Shown: positions 1 to 8,484, counted from the stretch's first letter. The stretch is DNA of 64,000 nt from Acetobacteraceae bacterium H6797 (GCA_015223225.1 JADFCQ010000002.1:434001-498000), one strand, 5' to 3'. The notes: a model not told the origin generated them from the letters alone. Made by a program: numbers and translations.

Positions 1-208
1 TCTTGGCCTTGGCGATGGCCGTCTTGAAACGGTCGATGGCGAGCTTGTTGGCGCCCTCTTTCGCCTCCGCCGCCATGCCCTTCTCTTCCGCGCCATCGGC
101 TTTGGCGCGGCGGAAAGCGGCAAGGGCGTCGGTATAGTTGCCGGTCGACGTGGTCGCGGTATTGGAAATACCGAAGATCGTCGTCAGGCCGGCATAGATA
201 TTCGTCAT
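1..208 (-). CDS. Unrecognised protein of flagellin locus, N-terminal 69 residues (partial)
   Basis: The reading frame opens with ATG and leaves the window at its left edge, so only about 69 residues are visible. They begin MTNIYAGLTTIFGI and continue with a Ser/Thr-rich stretch, then an Ala/Lys-rich, probably helical segment. Its ATG overlaps the flaF stop as ATGA, so it is co-transcribed and probably translationally coupled to flaF, flbT and perhaps flagellin. I do not recognise the family. By context it is a flagellar accessory or structural protein (a DUF1217-type protein is one guess), but nothing visible proves it. Confidence 0.6.
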   Translation of the reverse strand, partial: MTNIYAGLTTIFGISNTATTSTGNYTDALAAFRRAKADGAEEKGMAAEAKEGANKLAIDRFKTAIAKAK

Positions 209-546
209 CGACGGCTGCTGAGGCCTATGGCGAGCATGTCGTTGATGTCGATGAGGAAATCGAGATCCGGCTGCGGCTCGTTCAACTCGCGCAGCACCGC
301 ATGGCTGACCGAGGCGATCTGCGCCCGCAGGTCCACCGGCAAAGCATTGGTCGGGTCCTGGACGACACCGCCGACGGCGAGCCAGAGCCGGCGATTATCG
401 GCCAGCGCGCGGGCACGGCGCGGCCCGTCATCGTCACGGGAGAGGCGCAGCGCGCCGGAGACGCGGCGGAAGACGTCGGCTTCCTGCAGGCGCGGGTCCA
501 GCCCGGCGCGGGAGGCGCCATAGGCGCGGGCGGCATTGGAGATCAT
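205..546 (-). CDS. flaF: Flagellar biosynthesis regulator FlaF
   Basis: A 113-residue protein starting MISNAARAYG, with the N-terminal 'AARAYG' and the 'NRRLWLAV' core typical of FlaF, a small helical protein largely confined to alphaproteobacteria. FlaF acts with FlbT in post-transcriptional control of flagellin synthesis and secretion; in Caulobacter it is needed for flagellin production. Length matches the family (about 110-120). It overlaps flbT upstream and the partial gene downstream by four bases each (ATGA), so three genes are translationally coupled. No catalytic motif is expected. The identification rests on family likeness plus the adjacent flbT and flagellin. Confidence 0.9.
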   Translation of the reverse strand: MISNAARAYGASRAGLDPRLQEADVFRRVSGALRLSRDDDGPRRARALADNRRLWLAVGGVVQDPTNALPVDLRAQIASVSHAVLRELNEPQPDLDFLIDINDMLAIGLSSRR

Positions 547-986
547 GCGTCATGCTCCTCGGCCACGGCGTTCATCCCCGGCTGATGGAAGGGCGGCAAG
601 CCCAGCACCGCCTCCTCATGCCGCATCACGCGCCGCGCGAGGCGCAGGGCCTGGTAGCAGTCATCGGCCTCCGCCGCCGCGAGCGCCCGATCGAGCAATT
701 CGCGCACGAGGCCCGAGGTGGTGGCCGCCTGGAATTCGCTGATGAGATCGCGCGCGAGATGAAGCCCTGCCTCGCGCTCGTGCTCATCGCCGATATAGGC
801 GGTCTGCAGCGCGAAATACACGCGCCGCGCAGGGGTGCTCGCAGCTTCCGGCGACATGATCTGCTTGCCGAAAAGAAAGCGGGCACGGGCAGTGAGCTCG
901 ATCCGCGCGCGATTGCGAAAGCGGATTGGCGCACCGTTGACGACCATGAGATCGCCTTGCCGTAGTTCAAGGACCAGTGTCGACAT
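543..986 (-). CDS. flbT: Flagellin synthesis repressor FlbT
   Basis: A 147-residue protein beginning MSTLVLELRQGDLMVVNGAP; the early 'L.L..GE/D.. .NGA' pattern, the 'F.FGK.IM.P..A.TPARR.YFALQ.AYIG' core and the length fit FlbT. FlbT is an alphaproteobacterial RNA-binding regulator that destabilises or blocks flagellin mRNA until the hook-basal body is complete; in Caulobacter it acts on the fljK 5' leader. It lies 60 bases downstream of the flagellin gene on the same strand and overlaps flaF by ATGA. A possible target hairpin lies in the flagellin leader (1904-1919). Confidence 0.93.
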   Translation of the reverse strand: MSTLVLELRQGDLMVVNGAPIRFRNRARIELTARARFLFGKQIMSPEAASTPARRVYFALQTAYIGDEHEREAGLHLARDLISEFQAATTSGLVRELLDRALAAAEADDCYQALRLARRVMRHEEAVLGLPPFHQPGMNAVAEEHDA

Positions 987-1046
987 TCGTCTAGCCTTCT
1001 TGGCACGCGAAGGAAGGGCGACCCGGCGCCGCCCTCCCCGTCGCGA

Positions 1047-1880
1047 TCAACGGAACAGGCTCAACAGGGTCTGCGGTGCCTGGTTGGCGATGCTGAGTGC
1101 CTGGGTGCCGAGCTGCTGCTGAATCTGCAGTGACTGCAGCTTGGCGGATTCCTTGGCGAGATCTGCATCGACCAGCGCACCGAGGCCCGAATTGAGGCTG
1201 TCGATTTTCTCGTTATTGTAGCTGATCTGCTTATCGAGATAGTTGCTGTCGGAACCGAAGGTATTCAGCGCGTCGCTGATGCTGTTCATGATGGTGTCGA
1301 AGTCACCGCCATCGGCCAGAGCGGCCTGCGCCGTCGCGGCATCCGTGGGCGCCGCGGCAACCACCAGGTCCGTCGCACCATCGACGGCCGTCAGCGTATA
1401 GGTCGTGCCGGCTTCGTTGCGGGTCGTGGAGATGTCGCCACCCCCCGCCGCCGTGTCCGTGCTGAGCAGCGAACGGCCGTTATAGGTGGAGTCGGTAATA
1501 TAGTTCTCCACCTGCGTGCGCATCGCGGTGTACTGCGCCTCATATTGCGCGCGCTGATCGGCATTGATGGTGTCATCGGCGAGCTTCACCAGTACACCCT
1601 TGATATCGGACATCGCCGTGCTGACCTTGTTCAGCGCGGAGAGCGTCGTATCCAGAATGCCCTTGGTGCCGCCGATCTGCTCGTTCGCGGACTGCAGACC
1701 CGCGACATCGGCGCGCACGGACTGGGCCACGGCGAAAGCCGCACCGTCATCCTTCGCATCCGCCACGCGCTGACCGGTGGAGATGCGCTTCTGCGTCGCC
1801 GTCAGAGCGTCGTTGGTGCGATTGAGCGACTGAAGAGCCACCATCGCGCCGTTGTTGGTATTGACGGAGTTCAGGGCCAT
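1047..1880 (-). CDS. Flagellin
   Basis: A 277-residue flagellin. The N-terminus (MALNSVNTNNGAMVALQSLN) and the C-terminus (LSIANQAPQTLLSLFR) are the conserved D0/D1 coiled-coil halves that polymerise the filament; the short Ala/Thr/Asp-rich middle (about residues 140-190) is a reduced surface domain, as in other small alphaproteobacterial flagellins. The ATG at 1880 was chosen because conserved flagellins start at this Met; an in-frame extension to 1955 adds basic, unrelated residues. An AAAGGGG ribosome site lies about 9 bases upstream. flbT and flaF follow on the same strand. It would be exported by the flagellar type III apparatus. Confidence 0.95.
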   Translation of the reverse strand: MALNSVNTNNGAMVALQSLNRTNDALTATQKRISTGQRVADAKDDGAAFAVAQSVRADVAGLQSANEQIGGTKGILDTTLSALNKVSTAMSDIKGVLVKLADDTINADQRAQYEAQYTAMRTQVENYITDSTYNGRSLLSTDTAAGGGDISTTRNEAGTTYTLTAVDGATDLVVAAAPTDAATAQAALADGGDFDTIMNSISDALNTFGSDSNYLDKQISYNNEKIDSLNSGLGALVDADLAKESAKLQSLQIQQQLGTQALSIANQAPQTLLSLFR

Positions 1881-1903
1881 AGGACCTGCCCCTTTCGATT
1901 TTC

Positions 1904-1919
1904 GGGCCCTTTGGGGCCC
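1904..1919 (-). promoter_or_regulatory. Hairpin in flagellin 5' leader
   Basis: GGGCCC is repeated in inverted orientation with a four-base loop, 24-39 bases upstream of the flagellin ATG and therefore inside the probable mRNA leader. FlbT in Caulobacter acts through the flagellin 5' untranslated region, and flbT is the next gene here, so this is a candidate target. The stem is short (6 bp, all G-C). No convincing sigma-28 or sigma-54 promoter could be placed upstream. Confidence 0.35.
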
Positions 1920-2025
1920 AGTTGCGCTCCGCATCTTGCGGTGTGTCGCAACCATCGCAGGGTAGTTATTGCCGATCGGTTAACGCGGACTGCTTATTTT
2001 CGAGTCATTGCAGCAGCGTCGCGCA

Positions 2026-3525
2026 TCAGCCCTTGATGCGCGCCACCGTGGCCGTAGTGGAATTGCCAGGGAGTAGTTCGGCGAGCTTTACCTGCCCGCC
2101 CCATTCCTGCACCAGATCGCCGCCCACCACCTGATCGACGCGATAATCGGCGCCTTTCACCAGTACATCCGGCTTCACGAGCTTGATCAGTTCGATGGGC
2201 GTGTCTTCGTCGAAGATACTGACCAGATCCACGGCCCCCAGCGAGGCCAACACGGCCGCGCGGGCCGCCTCGCTTTGGATCGGCCGCGCCGGGCCCTTGA
2301 GCCGCTTCACGCTGGCATCGGAATTCAGCCCCACCACCAGCCTGTCGCACCAGGAGCGCGATTGCTCGATCAGATGGACATGGCCGGGATGCAGCAGGTC
2401 GAAACACCCATTGGTGAAGCCCACGCGCCAGCCGCGCCGGCGCCAGCGCTCCACCTGCTCGACCACGGCCGAGCGGGACATGACCTTGCGCAGCGTGCCA
2501 CGCTCGGGAGTCAGCGCCTCGAGGATATCGCCATCGCGCGCGACGGCCGTGCCCACCTTGCCGACGACGATTCCCGCCGCGACATTGGCGAGCCGCGCAC
2601 CCGTCAGCAGCGACTGGCCCGAGGCCAGCGCGGCCGCGACCACGGCGACCACCGTGTCGCCGGCACCCGAGACGTCGAAGACCTCCGGCGCCTGGGCCGG
2701 CAGGTGATGCACCGAATCGGCGGTGAAGAGGCTCATGCCATCCTCGCTCCGCGTCACCAGCACCGCGCCGAAGCTGAAGCGCTGGCGCAGCGCCTGGGCG
2801 GCGACGGTGATCTCCTCCTCCGTCCCGATCGGCAGGCCGGTGGCCTCCTGCAATTCGCGGCGGTTCGGCGTGACGAGATCGGCACCGGTATAGGGCGCGT
2901 AATCCCGCCCCTTGGGGTCCACAATGACCTTGCGGCCGGCGGACTGGGCGGCAGCGATGAGGCGCGGCGTCACCTCGGGCGAGAGCACGCCCTTATGATA
3001 ATCGGAGAGCACCATCACTGCGGTCGCGGCGACGGCATCGCTCGCGATCTTCACCATGCGGTCGGCCAGGCGCGGATGGATGGGGCGCGCGATCTCGTTA
3101 TCGGCGCGCAGCATCTGTTGGCCGCTGGCAATGAAGCGCGTCTTGGTCGTGGTCGCCCGCCCGCCCTGCACGAGCAGCCAGGGCTCGACATTGGGCTGGC
3201 CGCCCACGAGTCCAGTCAGGTCGGCACCGGATTGGTCGTCACCCACCACGGAGATGAAGGCGACGGCCGCCCCAAGCGCGGTGAGGTTGCGCACGACATT
3301 GCCGGCACCGCCGGGCATCGCCACCTCACGCTCGACCGTGAGCACGGGCACGGGCGCCTCGGGGCTGATCCGGCCGACGCTGCCATAGACGTAGCGGTCA
3401 AGCATCGCGTCGCCGACCACCAGGACGGAGGCGCGCTTGAGCTGCCGCGTGGCGTCGGCGAGATCGGTTTCGGACATGTCGAGAGCCGGGCGGTTGTCAC
3501 CGCCCGCCGAGGCGGGGCCTTCCAT
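2026..3525 (-). CDS. hldE: Bifunctional heptose 7-phosphate kinase / heptose 1-phosphate adenylyltransferase
   Basis: A 499-codon frame with two domains. Residues about 30-335 form a ribokinase-type kinase (GGAGN near 72, DVSGAGDT near 285) that makes D-glycero-beta-D-manno-heptose 1,7-bisphosphate. Residues about 360-499 form a nucleotidyltransferase (FTNGCFDLLHPGH, with the HxGH signature) that makes ADP-heptose for the LPS inner core. Length fits HldE/RfaE (about 475-495). The start is uncertain: a second Met (MSETDL, at 3477) gives 483 residues, nearer the family norm, and neither start has a strong ribosome site. The gene lies downstream of the metallophosphatase on the same strand. The phosphatase GmhB and isomerase GmhA of this pathway are not in the window. 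Confidence 0.95.
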   Translation of the reverse strand: MEGPASAGGDNRPALDMSETDLADATRQLKRASVLVVGDAMLDRYVYGSVGRISPEAPVPVLTVEREVAMPGGAGNVVRNLTALGAAVAFISVVGDDQSGADLTGLVGGQPNVEPWLLVQGGRATTTKTRFIASGQQMLRADNEIARPIHPRLADRMVKIASDAVAATAVMVLSDYHKGVLSPEVTPRLIAAAQSAGRKVIVDPKGRDYAPYTGADLVTPNRRELQEATGLPIGTEEEITVAAQALRQRFSFGAVLVTRSEDGMSLFTADSVHHLPAQAPEVFDVSGAGDTVVAVVAAALASGQSLLTGARLANVAAGIVVGKVGTAVARDGDILEALTPERGTLRKVMSRSAVVEQVERWRRRGWRVGFTNGCFDLLHPGHVHLIEQSRSWCDRLVVGLNSDASVKRLKGPARPIQSEAARAAVLASLGAVDLVSIFDEDTPIELIKLVKPDVLVKGADYRVDQVVGGDLVQEWGGQVKLAELLPGNSTTATVARIKG

Positions 3526-3585
3526 TTGCGATGGCGTAGCCCAGGGAGCCGCCTTTAGGCAAGGCGCAGGCCAAAGAGCGCGAGG

Positions 3586-4317
3586 CTAGCCGGGCCCGCC
3601 GACGGATAAAAGGCGGTAGCATCCGCCCTCCAGGACGAGGCAGGTCAGGCTGCCGCCATAGACGGCGCCGGTATCGATCCCTATCCGGTGGCGCAGGATT
3701 TCCGGCCTGAGCGCGGGCGTATGGCCATGGACCACCACCAGGGGCAGCGCCTCCGGCCGGGCGGACAGGAAGGGCTGGCGAATCCAGAGCATGTCCTGCT
3801 CGGTCTGGGCCGCGAGCGGCAGGCCGGGGCGAAGGCCGGCATGGACGAAGGCATAGCCCCCGGCCGACCAGATCAGCGGCCTTTCGGCAAGAAAGCGGCG
3901 ATGCGGCTCGGGAATCCGCCCCCAACTGCCGCGATCGCGCGCGGAGGCGCCATAGGAGCGGAGTGTCTCATTCCCGCCATTGGCGAGCCAGGCGCGCACG
4001 GCGGCGTCGCTGGCGCCTGGCGCGAGGGCGTCGCGCATCATGGCGTCGTGATTGCCGAGCAGGCTCACGCATTCCATGCCCGCCACCGGGGACGGGCCAA
4101 GCAGGCGCGCGATGACGGCCGCGCTATCCGGCCCACGATCCACGTAATCGCCCAGATGCAGCAGGACCATGCGGGTAGCGGGCCGTGCCGCCGCATCCTG
4201 CGCGATCAGGCGATGAAGCGCGAAAAGCAGGCCTGAGCAGCCATGCACGTCGCCGATCGCATAGACACGGAGGCCCTCTGGCAGTAGCGCGGGCGCGATT
4301 GACGAATTGTTAGTCAT
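3586..4317 (-). CDS. Calcineurin-like metallophosphoesterase (serine/threonine phosphatase type)
   Basis: A 243-residue protein with the full metallophosphoesterase signature in order: GDVHG (about residue 22), GDYVDRGPDS (about 56), GNHDAM (about 88), VHAG (about 176) and VHGHTP (about 209). These residues bind two metals in PPP-type phosphatases such as bacterial PrpA and diadenosine tetraphosphatase ApaH. The GDxVDRGP form matches the protein-phosphatase/ApaH subgroup, but the substrate (phosphoprotein, dinucleoside polyphosphate or other) cannot be told from sequence. No signal peptide, so cytoplasmic. It lies 60 bases upstream of hldE on the same strand and diverges from the EAL-like genes. 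Confidence 0.85.
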   Translation of the reverse strand: MTNNSSIAPALLPEGLRVYAIGDVHGCSGLLFALHRLIAQDAAARPATRMVLLHLGDYVDRGPDSAAVIARLLGPSPVAGMECVSLLGNHDAMMRDALAPGASDAAVRAWLANGGNETLRSYGASARDRGSWGRIPEPHRRFLAERPLIWSAGGYAFVHAGLRPGLPLAAQTEQDMLWIRQPFLSARPEALPLVVVHGHTPALRPEILRHRIGIDTGAVYGGSLTCLVLEGGCYRLLSVGGPG

Positions 4318-4394
4318 TCGTCTGCCAGCATAGCGCCCTGAAGGCGGAGCGCCACGCTACCGCCGTCGATTTCGGCAACCTTAGCTCAGGCGTG

Positions 4395-5675
4395 ATGGCC
4401 TGGGCGCTCTTGGCGGTGCTCCCGATGGCGGTGATCGAGAACCTGTCCGGGCTATTCCCCCCCGCGCAACGCGCCGGGCGGGAGGCGGTGTCCAGGCCGC
4501 CGGGGCCCGTGATGACGGCGACGCTCGCGGCCCTGCGCCATACGGCGGAGGGCGCTGCGCTGCTGCTGCGGCCCGGACCGGCGCCGGATGGGCAGCGGCT
4601 GCGCCTCGCCAAGGCCCTGCTGCGGGACGCGATCGCGCGCGGCGGCACACTGCTAGAGGCCGATCGCGGGGAAATGCTGCTGCTTTCGGCCGATGCCAAG
4701 GGGCTGGCCGGGCTGCGGCCCGTGCTGGCGCGCCTCTTCGGCGACGAGCCGGACAGCCTGCATCTCTGGAGCCTGCCCCATGACGCGCCGGATCTGCTGG
4801 ACTGGTCGGAGAAGGCGAGCCCCGCCGGCCGTGCCTCCTCGGCCGAGTTGGTGGACCCGCGCAAGGTCGAGGCGCGCCTGACCGTGACGCCGCTCGAGGA
4901 ATTGCTGCGGCGGGAGACGCTGTTGCGGCCCGATACCGTCCTGCGCCCGGCGGGGCTGCGGCTGCGGCTCGATACGGCCGCCATCGAGCGGATGGCGGGG
5001 GGCGATCCGGATCTCGCGGCGCATTGCCAGGAAGTCCTGGCGCGGCGCTGTCTGGCGGGCATGGCGAGCGCCGCTCGGATGCGGCAATGGCTCGGCGGCG
5101 CCGGGCGGCCGCCTCTGCTGGTGGATCTGCCGGCCGATGCCTTTCTCGACGCCCCGGACCAGGGTGGCCAGGAAGCGTCCCCACCTGTCGCATCGGACTT
5201 CCCGCCCGTCATCGCGGTGCTGCCTGTGTCGACGGTCGCCGATGAGGCGGGCTTCCGCCGCATCGCGCAGGCGCTGCGCCGGCGGGGCTGGGGCATCGCC
5301 CTGTCCGGCATCGCGGCCAAGCTGCTGCCGGGCATCCGCGCCGAAAGGCTCGCGGCGGATATGCTGGTGCTCGACTGGTCGCCAAGCCTCCTGCGCATGG
5401 AGGAGCAGCTGCGCGCGGCCCTGCCCGGCCGCATCCTGCTCGATGGCTGCGACGAACCGCAGGCGATCGGCTTCGCCGCCCGGCTGGGCATGGCGCGGAT
5501 CAGTGGGCCCCTGCCGGAGCGGCTCGGCGCCTCCGCCCGCATGGCCCGTTGCGCGCATCAGGCCCGCTGCGGCATGGCGGCCTGCATGGCCCGCGCCGGT
5601 GCGACCGATGCGCGCGGCCGCGAGGGCTGCGCCTCACCCGAATTGCTGGCCGCCTCGCTGGATCTCCCCGCATGA
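4395..5675 (+). CDS. Degenerate EAL-like protein A with cysteine-rich C-terminus
   Basis: A 426-residue protein of no named family that I recognise. The last third resembles the second half of an EAL domain: 'ALRRRGWGIALSGI', 'ADMLVLDWS', then 'CDEPQAIGFAARLGMARISG', matching in order the EAL segments 'GxxxALDDFG', 'DxIKLD' and 'VExxxQxxxLxxLGCxxxQG'. The EAL triplet and its metal ligands are not apparent, so phosphodiesterase activity is unlikely. The tail carries four Cys (CAHQARC, then AAC and EGC), a possible metal site. It overlaps its paralogue by ATGA. A later Met at 4512 is possible, but third-position GC is coding-like from 4395. Probably a c-di-GMP sensor or scaffold, by inference. 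Confidence 0.6.
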   Translation: MAWALLAVLPMAVIENLSGLFPPAQRAGREAVSRPPGPVMTATLAALRHTAEGAALLLRPGPAPDGQRLRLAKALLRDAIARGGTLLEADRGEMLLLSADAKGLAGLRPVLARLFGDEPDSLHLWSLPHDAPDLLDWSEKASPAGRASSAELVDPRKVEARLTVTPLEELLRRETLLRPDTVLRPAGLRLRLDTAAIERMAGGDPDLAAHCQEVLARRCLAGMASAARMRQWLGGAGRPPLLVDLPADAFLDAPDQGGQEASPPVASDFPPVIAVLPVSTVADEAGFRRIAQALRRRGWGIALSGIAAKLLPGIRAERLAADMLVLDWSPSLLRMEEQLRAALPGRILLDGCDEPQAIGFAARLGMARISGPLPERLGASARMARCAHQARCGMAACMARAGATDARGREGCASPELLAASLDLPA

Positions 5676-6817
5676 GCCTCGCCCTTTCCCCTCCCCCGAT
5701 CATCGCGCCGCTCGGCGGTGCCGCCGAGCTTGCGAGCCTGGTGCGGGAGGCCCTTTCGGCCGGTGCCTCGCGCACGGTGCTCTGGCTCCACCTCTCCCGC
5801 CTGCCCGCCCGGCTGCGCAAGCCGCATCACCGCCGGCTGCTCGATGCCGCCCTTGCGCCCCTCGGGCAGGAGGCGCGGCTGAGGCGCTTCGATCTGCCCA
5901 ATGGCGATGTCGCGGCCATCGCCGTGCCGCCCGCCCGGCCGCTGGAAAGCCTGCGGGCCTCGCTGGCGACGCTCTTCGACGAGGAGGACATGGGCTATCT
6001 CCTCTCCAGCCTCTCGCTCCCCATGGAGGCGGCGGCCGTCATGGCCTCGCTGGAGGAGGCGATGGGCTTCGGCGCCGTGACGGTGGCCGCGAGCCAGGCC
6101 GCGGCACCGCTTTCGGCCGATGATCTCGCCGGGCTGGAACGCACGCTTTCGACGGCCGATCTCACCTCCTTCCTACGGCGCCAGGATATCTGCCGGGTGC
6201 CGGCCGAGGGTGGTGTCGCCGAATTCTGGTCGGCCGATCTGCGCCTGCCGCTGGACGAACTCACCGAGACCCTGGCCCCCGGCCGGGAATTGCGCAGCCA
6301 GCCCGCCCTGCGCCGCCGCCTCCGTCGCCGGCTGGATGAAAGGCTGCTCGTGGATATGGCGCGGCCGGACAATGCCCAGCGGGTCGAGGCGCGGAGCCTG
6401 TCGCTCAGCCTGCACAGCCTCGTCTCGCCCATTTTTCTCCGGCTCGATGCCGCGCTGCCGGCGGCCGCCCGGCGCGAGATGCTCGTTTTCGTCGAGACGG
6501 CGGATATCCTGGCCCACCCTTCCACCATGGAGGCGGCGGGGCAGTTCCTGGCCACCCGGGGCTACCGTCTGGGGCTCGATATCCAGGGCCCGGCCATGTT
6601 CGACCTGCTTTCGCCGGAGGGGCTGGGCGCCTCGGCCATCAGGTTCCCTTGCGCCATCGCCCGGCAGTTGAGCGGCGAACAGTTGCGGGACCTCGCCTCG
6701 CGGCTCGATCTGATCCTGACCGGCGCGGACAAGACGACCGATATCGCCTGGGGCTGGCAGCAGGGCCTGTCGATCTTCCAGGGCCGGGCGGTGGAGCGGC
6801 GCGGCCGGCGGGGCTGA
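5672..6817 (+). CDS. Degenerate EAL-like protein B, paralogue of A
   Basis: A 381-residue protein with ATG overlapping the stop of the preceding gene. The layout repeats that of its neighbour: an N-terminal alpha/beta segment ('RRLLDAALAPLG..', 'RFDLPNGDVAAIAV', 'LESLRASLATLF'), a variable middle, then an EAL-like end: 'REMLVFVETADIL', 'GYRLGLDIQG', 'ASAIRF', 'DLILTGADKTTDIAWGWQQGLSIFQG'. The final 'GLSIFQG' corresponds to the 'GxxxxQG' that closes EAL domains. Catalytic acidic residues are not evident. Unlike A, it has no cysteine cluster. The pair looks like an old tandem duplication, perhaps forming a heterodimer. Function is unknown. Confidence 0.6.
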   Translation: MSLALSPPPIIAPLGGAAELASLVREALSAGASRTVLWLHLSRLPARLRKPHHRRLLDAALAPLGQEARLRRFDLPNGDVAAIAVPPARPLESLRASLATLFDEEDMGYLLSSLSLPMEAAAVMASLEEAMGFGAVTVAASQAAAPLSADDLAGLERTLSTADLTSFLRRQDICRVPAEGGVAEFWSADLRLPLDELTETLAPGRELRSQPALRRRLRRRLDERLLVDMARPDNAQRVEARSLSLSLHSLVSPIFLRLDAALPAAARREMLVFVETADILAHPSTMEAAGQFLATRGYRLGLDIQGPAMFDLLSPEGLGASAIRFPCAIARQLSGEQLRDLASRLDLILTGADKTTDIAWGWQQGLSIFQGRAVERRGRRG

Positions 6818-6884
6818 ACCGCACTCCTTCGTGCGCGGCACGGCTATTGGCAGAAGCGGGGGGCAGCCGCTACTTCTGGCGGTT

Positions 6885-7643
6885 ATGCAACATCGCTACG
6901 CCATCCGAGTCGAAGGGCTGACCAAGCGCTACGGCTCCAACACGGCCGTCGATCATCTGGATTTCGCGGTCCCGAAGGGCGAAACCTGGGCCCTGTTGGG
7001 CGGCAATGGCGCCGGCAAGACCACCACCATCGGCATGCTGCTCGGTATCCTGAAGCCGAGCGCCGGGCGCATCTCGGTGCTGGGCCATGACATGGCGACC
7101 GACCGTTTCGCCGCCCTGGCGCGAATGAATTTCTCATCCCCCTATGTCGCCCTGCCCCATCGGCTGACGGTGCGTGAAAACCTGCGCGTCTATGCCCATC
7201 TCTACGACGTGCGCCGCGCCGAGGCGCGGATCGACACGCTGCTGGAGGCCTTGCAGCTGCAGGAAATCGAACATCGCCCCGCAGGCCAGCTTTCGGCCGG
7301 GCAGAAAACGCGCGTGGCGCTGGCCAAGGCGCTGATCAACGAGCCAGACCTGCTGCTGCTCGACGAGCCCACCGCGAGCCTCGACCCCGATACAGGCGAC
7401 TGGGTGCGCGGCTGGCTCGAGCGTTATCGCGCGGAAAGCGGCTGCTCCATCCTGCTCGCCAGCCACAACATGGCCGAGGTGGAGCGGCTCTGCGGCCAGG
7501 TGCTGATGCTCAAGCGCGGCCGTCTGGTCGATCGCGGCAGCCCGGAAGAGCTCCGCGCGCGCTACGGGCATGACGATCTGGAACAGGTCTTCCTCGATAT
7601 CGCGCGCGACCGCAAACCCCTCGCCTTGGAGGCCCCGGCATGA
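6885..7643 (+). CDS. ABC-2 type exporter, ATP-binding subunit
   Basis: A 252-residue ATPase with Walker A (GGNGAGKTT, near residue 40), a signature close to LSAGQKTR, and Walker B (LLLLDEPTASLD), followed by the H-loop 'ASHNMAE'. The sequence type (NodI/DrrA/CcmA-like, single-domain, with an ABC-2 permease next) indicates an exporter of a lipid, polysaccharide or hydrophobic compound; the cargo is not predictable. The start at MQHRYAIRVEGL places 'VEGLTKRYG' at the normal position; the longer frame from 6831 adds unrelated residues. It ends overlapping the permease start, so the two are coupled. It follows the EAL-like pair by 67 bases on the same strand. Confidence 0.92.
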   Translation: MQHRYAIRVEGLTKRYGSNTAVDHLDFAVPKGETWALLGGNGAGKTTTIGMLLGILKPSAGRISVLGHDMATDRFAALARMNFSSPYVALPHRLTVRENLRVYAHLYDVRRAEARIDTLLEALQLQEIEHRPAGQLSAGQKTRVALAKALINEPDLLLLDEPTASLDPDTGDWVRGWLERYRAESGCSILLASHNMAEVERLCGQVLMLKRGRLVDRGSPEELRARYGHDDLEQVFLDIARDRKPLALEAPA

Positions 7644-8446
7644 TGCTGCGCGCTTCCTGCCGCCGCGTCTGGGGCCTGATCTACCGCCATCTCGCGCTCT
7701 ACCGCCGCTCCTGGCCGCGCGTGGTCGAGCTGATGTACTGGCCCGTGCTGCAGATGGTGGTCTGGGGCTTCATCACCGCTTATCTGGCCGGGGTGCAGCA
7801 GAACCTCGCGAGCTACGCCGCCGGCGCCCTGCTGGGCGGCGTGCTGCTCTGGGAGGTGGCGCTGAGGAGCCAGATGGGCTTCGCGCTCTCCTTCCTGGAG
7901 GAGATATGGTCGCGCAACCTGGGCCATATCTTCGTCAGCCCCTTGCGGCCTGGCGAGCTGGTCGCGGCGCTGATCGGCATGAGCGCGCTCAGGATGTTCA
8001 CGGGCGTGCTCCCGGCCATCGCGCTGGCCTGGCTGCTCTATGGCTTCGGGCTGTTCGAGATGGGGCCCATCGTGGTGCTCTTCTTCGCGGCGCTGATGAT
8101 GATGGGCTGGGCCGTGGCGCTGGGCGTCACCTCGCTCATCCTGCGCTACGGTCAGGGGGCGGAGGCCATGGCTTGGAGCGTGCTTTTCGGCCTGACGCCC
8201 TTCTGCGCGGTTTTCTACCCCGTCTCGATCCTGCCCGATGCCATGCAGATCATCGCCTATGCCCTCCCCGCCTCGCATGTCTTCGAGGGCATGCGCCAGG
8301 CCATGGCGGGCGGCGGTATCGCCTGGGAACATCTGCTGGGCGCCTTCGTGCTCGACGGGATGTGGCTAGTGATCATGGGCTGGCTCTTCTTCCAGCAACT
8401 CGACAAGGCGCGCGAAACCGGCGCCCTGCTGTCGATGGGGGAGTAG
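7640..8446 (+). CDS. ABC-2 type exporter, permease subunit
   Basis: A 268-residue integral membrane protein with about six hydrophobic segments (first near residues 35-55, 'VLQMVVWGFITAYLAG'; others near 58-75, 110-135, 140-165, 175-200 and 235-255), the pattern of ABC-2 permeases (NodJ/DrrB type). It starts at ATG overlapping the ATPase stop. The conserved ABC-2 motif region ('PLRPGELVAALIG') is present. With the preceding ATPase it forms a complete half-transporter pair. The substrate is unknown. The frame ends inside a longer open frame on the same strand that carries the next gene; the two are separate genes, not a fusion. Confidence 0.9.
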   Translation: MMLRASCRRVWGLIYRHLALYRRSWPRVVELMYWPVLQMVVWGFITAYLAGVQQNLASYAAGALLGGVLLWEVALRSQMGFALSFLEEIWSRNLGHIFVSPLRPGELVAALIGMSALRMFTGVLPAIALAWLLYGFGLFEMGPIVVLFFAALMMMGWAVALGVTSLILRYGQGAEAMAWSVLFGLTPFCAVFYPVSILPDAMQIIAYALPASHVFEGMRQAMAGGGIAWEHLLGAFVLDGMWLVIMGWLFFQQLDKARETGALLSMGE

Positions 8447-8484
8447 CGGCCACGGCCTCCCTGCTTCCCACCGCCGAGGAGGAC

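Noticed and set aside
2275-3558. 427-codon plus-strand open frame over hldE
   Set aside because: Antisense shadow: high GC makes opposite frames long; composition is His/Arg/Gly-rich with no family likeness, while hldE has full domain motifs.
7570-8484. Permease-YgjP fusion suggested by one 541-codon frame
   Set aside because: The part before 8485 is a shifted-frame shadow of the ABC permease and lacks family likeness.
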